A stretch of DNA of 64,000 nucleotides, from assembly GCF_014201675.1 (NCBI RefSeq), contig NZ_JACHEZ010000002.1:248001-312000 (forward strand), given 5' to 3'. The notes under the pieces were generated by a model, which was not told the origin of the DNA, did not search any database, and worked only from the letters and a program-made list of their open reading frames with translations. The stretch comes from Oceanithermus desulfurans (GTDB lineage: Bacteria > Deinococcota > Deinococci > Deinococcales > Marinithermaceae). Below, in pieces: positions 61,122 through 64,000 of this stretch. A program made the translations under genes and the position numbers. The stretch's first letter is position 1. The number at the start of each line of letters is the position of its first letter.

Positions 61122-62207
61122 TTAAACCCGCAGGGGGACCACGACGGCCAGGTAGCCGCCGTCCTCGGCGTCCTGGATCACGCTGGGGCTGGCCGCCCCC
61201 GAGAAGCGCAGGCGCGCCTTGCCTGCGATCGGGCCCAGCGCTCCCTCCAGGTACTCGGCGTTGTAGGCGAGCACCATCTGCGCCTCGCCACGGGCGTCCA
61301 CCTCGAGCCGCTCGACGCCGCGGCCGTAGTCGCCCTCGGCCACCACCTCGAGCCGCCCCCCTTCGAAGACCAGGTCGACCCGGTGGTTGTTGCGGTCGGC
61401 CAGCACCTTGACGCGCTTGAGGCTGTCCTTGAGGGCGGCGGCGTCGATCTCGGCCTCGAGGGCGAACTCCGGGGGGATCACCCGCTCGTAGTCGGGGAAC
61501 TCGCCCTCCATCAGCGCCGCGGCCATGCGGAAGCCCTCGGCGGCCAGGGTGAGGTGGCCGCCCAGCAACCCCAGGGCGACCTCGCCCTCGGTGCGCTCGA
61601 GGACGCGCACGATCTCGTCGACGCTGCGCGCGGGGACGACGAACTTGCGCTCGGCGTCGAGGGCGAGCTCCAGGTCGTAGAGGGCGAGCCGGAAACCGTC
61701 GGAGGCGACGCTGCGCAGCCGCGTCGGGTGCAGCTCGAGCTGCACCCCGCGGAAGATGGCGCGGTAGTCCTCGCCGCTGGCGGCGTAACGCACGCGCGCC
61801 AGCGCCCGCCCCAGCTCGCGCGCCGGCAGGCGGACCACGGTCTCGGCCTCGAAGGCCAGCGGGGGAAACTCGGCGGGGTCGGCCGTGGTGAGGCGGGTGG
61901 TGAAGGAGCCGCTCTCGATCGTGAGCTGCCCCTCCTCGAGCCCCAGCTCCACCAGCTCGCCGGGGAGGTTGCGCACCACCTGGCCGATCAGCTGACCGGG
62001 AACCAGGCGCACCGCCGCGCCCTCGACCTCGGCGGGAACCACGAGCTCCAGATCAAGCTCCCCGTTTGAGCCCTGAAGCCGCAACCCCCCCTCCGCAACC
62101 TCGAAGCGCAGGTGGGTGAGCGCGGGGTTGCTGGCACGGGCTGGAATGATGCGCTCGAGCATGCCGAGCGCTTCGGCAAAGGTGCGTTTGGGCAAGCGAA
62201 CCTGCAT
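61122..62207 (-). CDS. dnaN: DNA polymerase III sliding clamp (beta subunit)
   Basis: A 361-residue clamp made of three similar domains, which dimerises around DNA and tethers polymerase III. Recognisable stretches: LPKRTFAEALGMLERIIPAR, LTHLRFEVAEGGLRLQGSNG, FEGGRLEVVAEGDYGRGVER and the C-terminal YLAVVVPLRV. GGAGGA lies a few bases before the ATG. It sits directly across the origin region from dnaA, same strand, as in Thermus. Confidence 0.95.
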   Translation of the reverse strand: MQVRLPKRTFAEALGMLERIIPARASNPALTHLRFEVAEGGLRLQGSNGELDLELVVPAEVEGAAVRLVPGQLIGQVVRNLPGELVELGLEEGQLTIESGSFTTRLTTADPAEFPPLAFEAETVVRLPARELGRALARVRYAASGEDYRAIFRGVQLELHPTRLRSVASDGFRLALYDLELALDAERKFVVPARSVDEIVRVLERTEGEVALGLLGGHLTLAAEGFRMAAALMEGEFPDYERVIPPEFALEAEIDAAALKDSLKRVKVLADRNNHRVDLVFEGGRLEVVAEGDYGRGVERLEVDARGEAQMVLAYNAEYLEGALGPIAGKARLRFSGAASPSVIQDAEDGGYLAVVVPLRV

Positions 62208-62476
62208 ACGTCCTCCGTTCTTAAAGGAAGGTGACGAAGTTCCTTAAACTTAAAGATACCGTAGTCGTAACCGTAGGGGCTGGGGATACTGTGGAAAAGC
62301 CGCTTCCGCGCCGCGCCGGACGGGCGCCGGCCTGGGGAGGCCGCTGGGGACAAGCCCCGGCGCGCCGGGGAAAACCTGGGGAGGGCGCCGGGCTTCTCCA
62401 CAGGCCGGCCGCCGCCGCGGTTGTCCACAGGCTGTTCCACAGGCTTTCCCCAGGGTTATGGGCAGGGTTATCCACG
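62208..62476. other. oriC: Candidate chromosomal replication origin (oriC)
   Basis: Spacer between dnaN and dnaA. It has an AT-rich stretch (about 62221-62275, including TTCCTTAAACTTAAAGATACC) that could melt, then a cluster of DnaA-box-like 9-mers: TGTGGAAAA (62290-62298), TTCTCCACA (62394-62402), TTGTCCACA (62421-62429), TGTTCCACA (62433-62441) and TTATCCACG (62468-62476, over the dnaA stop). Weaker TTTTCCCCA-like matches lie between. In Thermus thermophilus oriC is known to lie in this same gap. Confidence 0.8.
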
Positions 62477-63796
62477 GCCGGCCCACCTGCTTTCGAACCC
62501 CTCGACGGTCCGGCGCAGCTCGGCGTCCTCCGCGAGCAGCTTGCCGATCTTCTGGGTGGCGTAGAGGACGGTGGTGTGGTCGCGCCCCCCGAAGAACTGG
62601 CCGATCTCCGGCAGCGAAGCCCCGGTGAGCTGGCGGATCAGGTACATGGCCACCTGCCGCGGCCGCACGACCTCCTTGCTGCGCCCCTTCGACTTGAGGT
62701 CGGCGGGGGTGACGCCGTAGTGCTCGGCCACGGCCGCGAGGATCTCGTCCATCGTCACCGCCTCGCCCGCGGTGTGGAAGAGGTCGGCCAGCGCGCTCTG
62801 GGCCACCTTGGGCGTGATCGTCACGCCGGAGAGCGAGGCGTAGGCGATCAGGCGCATCAGCGCCCCCTCCAGCTCGCGGATGTTCGAGGCCACCTGGCGC
62901 GCCACGTACTCGAGCACCTCCTCGCTGAGCTGGACCCCGCGGCGCTCGGCGTTCATCTTGAGGATGGCGATCCGGGTCTCCAGGTCGGGGGGCTGGATGT
63001 CGGTGATCAGCCCCCACTCGAAGCGGCTGCGCAGCCGCGACTCGAGGGTGAGGATCTCGCGCGGCGGCCGGTCGGAGGTGAGCAGGATCTGCTTGCCGTC
63101 CTCGTAGAGGGTGTTGAAGGTGTGGAAGAACTCCTCCTGGGTCCGCTCCTTGCCGGCGATGAACTGCACGTCGTCGACGAGGAGCATGTCCACCGAGCGG
63201 TAACGCTCGCGGAACTGGTTCATGCGGTCGGAGCGGATGGCGCTGATCAGGTCGTTGGTGAAGGTCTCGGTGGAGACATACTCGACGCGGATCTCCGGGA
63301 AACGCTGGCGCGCGTAGTGACCCACGGCGTGCATCAGGTGCGTCTTGCCCAGCCCCACGCCCCCGTAGATGAAGAGCGGGTTGTAGGCCTTGCCCGGGGC
63401 CTCGGCCACGGCCATGGCCGCGGCGTGCGCCATCGAGTTGCCGGGGCCGACGACGAAGCTCTCGAAGGTGTACTTGGGGTTGAGGCGGGTGCGGGGGGCG
63501 GCGGCCGGCACGCGCGCGTCTTCCTGGAGGATCGCGTCCTGAACGACCTCGCCAGGCACGACCTTGAGGCGGAACTCGGGCGACTGGGCCCCCAGGCGCA
63601 AAAGCGCCTCCTGGATCAGGTGGCCGTAGTGCTTCTGGATCCAGTCGCCGGCGAAGCTGGTGGGCACGCCCAGCTCGAGCGCCCCGCCCGTCAGCCCCAG
63701 CGGCTTCACGCGGGCGAACCAGGTGTCGAATTCGACGCTCGTGACGTTCTCGCGTACGTAGTCCAGGACGTTTTCCCAGATGCTCTCGTGGGTCAA
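62468..63796 (-). CDS. dnaA: Chromosomal replication initiator DnaA
   Basis: A protein of about 442 residues that binds DnaA boxes and opens the origin. Order: N-terminal domain ([20 protein letters not shown]), AAA+ domain with Walker [18 protein letters not shown] and Walker [13 protein letters not shown], arginine-finger region [13 protein letters not shown], and the DNA-binding signature [15 protein letters not shown]. The start is uncertain: TTG 63796, with GGAGGTG upstream, gives the N-terminus closest to the family; GTG 63805 is the alternative. TAGAAT (63823-63828) is the likely -10 box. Confidence 0.95.
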   Translation of the reverse strand: MTHESIWENVLDYVRENVTSVEFDTWFARVKPLGLTGGALELGVPTSFAGDWIQKHYGHLIQEALLRLGAQSPEFRLKVVPGEVVQDAILQEDARVPAAAPRTRLNPKYTFESFVVGPGNSMAHAAAMAVAEAPGKAYNPLFIYGGVGLGKTHLMHAVGHYARQRFPEIRVEYVSTETFTNDLISAIRSDRMNQFRERYRSVDMLLVDDVQFIAGKERTQEEFFHTFNTLYEDGKQILLTSDRPPREILTLESRLRSRFEWGLITDIQPPDLETRIAILKMNAERRGVQLSEEVLEYVARQVASNIRELEGALMRLIAYASLSGVTITPKVAQSALADLFHTAGEAVTMDEILAAVAEHYGVTPADLKSKGRSKEVVRPRQVAMYLIRQLTGASLPEIGQFFGGRDHTTVLYATQKIGKLLAEDAELRRTVEGFESRWAGRG

Positions 63797-63884
63797 ACCG
63801 GGCACCTCCAACAAGCCTTTACATTCTACCCGAGCCGGAGCGGCGGGCCCCAAATTTTTCCGAGCGCGTGCTAGCCTTAGGGGT

Positions 63885-64000
63885 ATGGAGGTTTCACGTG
63901 AAACCTTTGACGTGGTCGTCGTCGGCGGCGGCCATGCGGGGATCGAGGCGGCCGCGGCCGCGGCGCGGCTGGGGGCGCGGGTCGCCCTCGTTACCGGCGA
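63885..64000 (+). CDS. mnmG: tRNA U34 carboxymethylaminomethyl-modification enzyme MnmG, N-terminal part
   Basis: The right window edge cuts this gene; 38 codons are visible. They encode [20 protein letters not shown], the FAD-binding GxGxxG of MnmG/GidA, which with MnmE modifies the wobble uridine of several tRNAs. The ATG is seven bases after TAGCCT (63872-63877), so the message is probably leaderless. Codons 3-7 contain a parS-type palindrome. It diverges from dnaA, an arrangement common near bacterial origins. Confidence 0.9.
   Translation, partial: MEVSRETFDVVVVGGGHAGIEAAAAAARLGARVALVTG
63891..63904. promoter_or_regulatory. parS: parS-type ParB-binding site
   Basis: GTTTCACGTGAAAC is a perfect match to the conserved core of bacterial parS, within an 18-bp perfect palindrome (63889-63906). 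ParB binds such sites near the origin to organise chromosome segregation. It lies about 1.4 kb from the candidate oriC and inside the mnmG reading frame. Confidence 0.85.

Overview
The window is GC-rich, densely packed bacterial chromosome (roughly 70% GC by eye) that reads as the dnaA/oriC neighbourhood of a Thermales bacterium (Deinococcota; a relative of Oceanithermus, Marinithermus or Thermus). This is an inference. It rests on the order mnmG<>dnaA-oriC-dnaN-eno-pyk at the right edge, frequent GTG/TTG starts, and many promoters of the form TANNNT followed after 5-8 nt directly by the start codon, which is the leaderless-gene arrangement known from this phylum. I saw no rRNA, tRNA, CRISPR array or insertion sequence.

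Layout. 1-3.8 kb: leftward cluster prfA, NUDIX hydrolase, glgA, TPR protein and a cut-off exported protein. 3.8-6.6 kb: rightward metal cassette (DtxR/MntR-type regulator, Nramp Mn transporter, ZIP transporter) with two near-identical operator palindromes, one of them over the regulator's start codon. 6.7-12.0 kb: leftward accessory region with two ABC-2 permeases, an ABC ATPase, a membrane-anchored TlpA-like thioredoxin, a broken small Cys/Trp-rich peptide gene, a lipoprotein and a LuxR-type regulator. 12.1-18.7 kb: GNAT acetyltransferase, repeat-rich spacer, DUF4143 ATPase, SdpI-like membrane protein, nucleoside hydrolase, and a lipoprotein with fourteen 39-residue repeats. 18.8-22.8 kb: spondin-domain exported protein, OmpR-type two-component system, alpha/beta hydrolase. 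22.8-25.4 kb: ArsR regulator and Zn/Cd/Pb P-type ATPase. 25.4-29.0 kb: beta-helix lipoprotein, one-domain asparaginase, Fic protein in a lower-GC patch. 29.0-41.6 kb: phosphate transporter with DUF47 partner, DMT permease, CPBP protease, argB, LapA-like protein, Na+/H+ antiporter, PolX with a damaged polymerase active site, histidinol phosphatase, purA. 41.7-46.4 kb: frameshifted exported protein, subtilisin-like lipoprotein and its upstream partner lipoprotein. 46.9-58.4 kb: GCS2-type ligase, M20 peptidase, cupin, SDR, TRIC channel, fatty acid desaturase, small membrane proteins, HD hydrolase, delta-60-repeat lipoprotein, ispF, PhzF, TenA-like protein, VWA protein. 58.4-64.0 kb: pyk, eno, dnaN, oriC, dnaA and the start of mnmG, which carries a perfect parS-type palindrome.

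Points that stand out: (1) the thioredoxin/ABC/small-peptide cassette at 6.7-12.0 kb, whose peptide gene and lipoprotein gene share an upstream element; (2) a motif shared by the promoters of the two-component operon and the spondin gene, suggesting one regulon; (3) loss of two of three catalytic aspartates in PolX with an intact-looking PHP domain; (4) a parS-type site inside the first codons of mnmG; (5) modular intergenic repeats that recur in the same order at two distant sites. All function calls come from motif recognition by eye; no database search was run.
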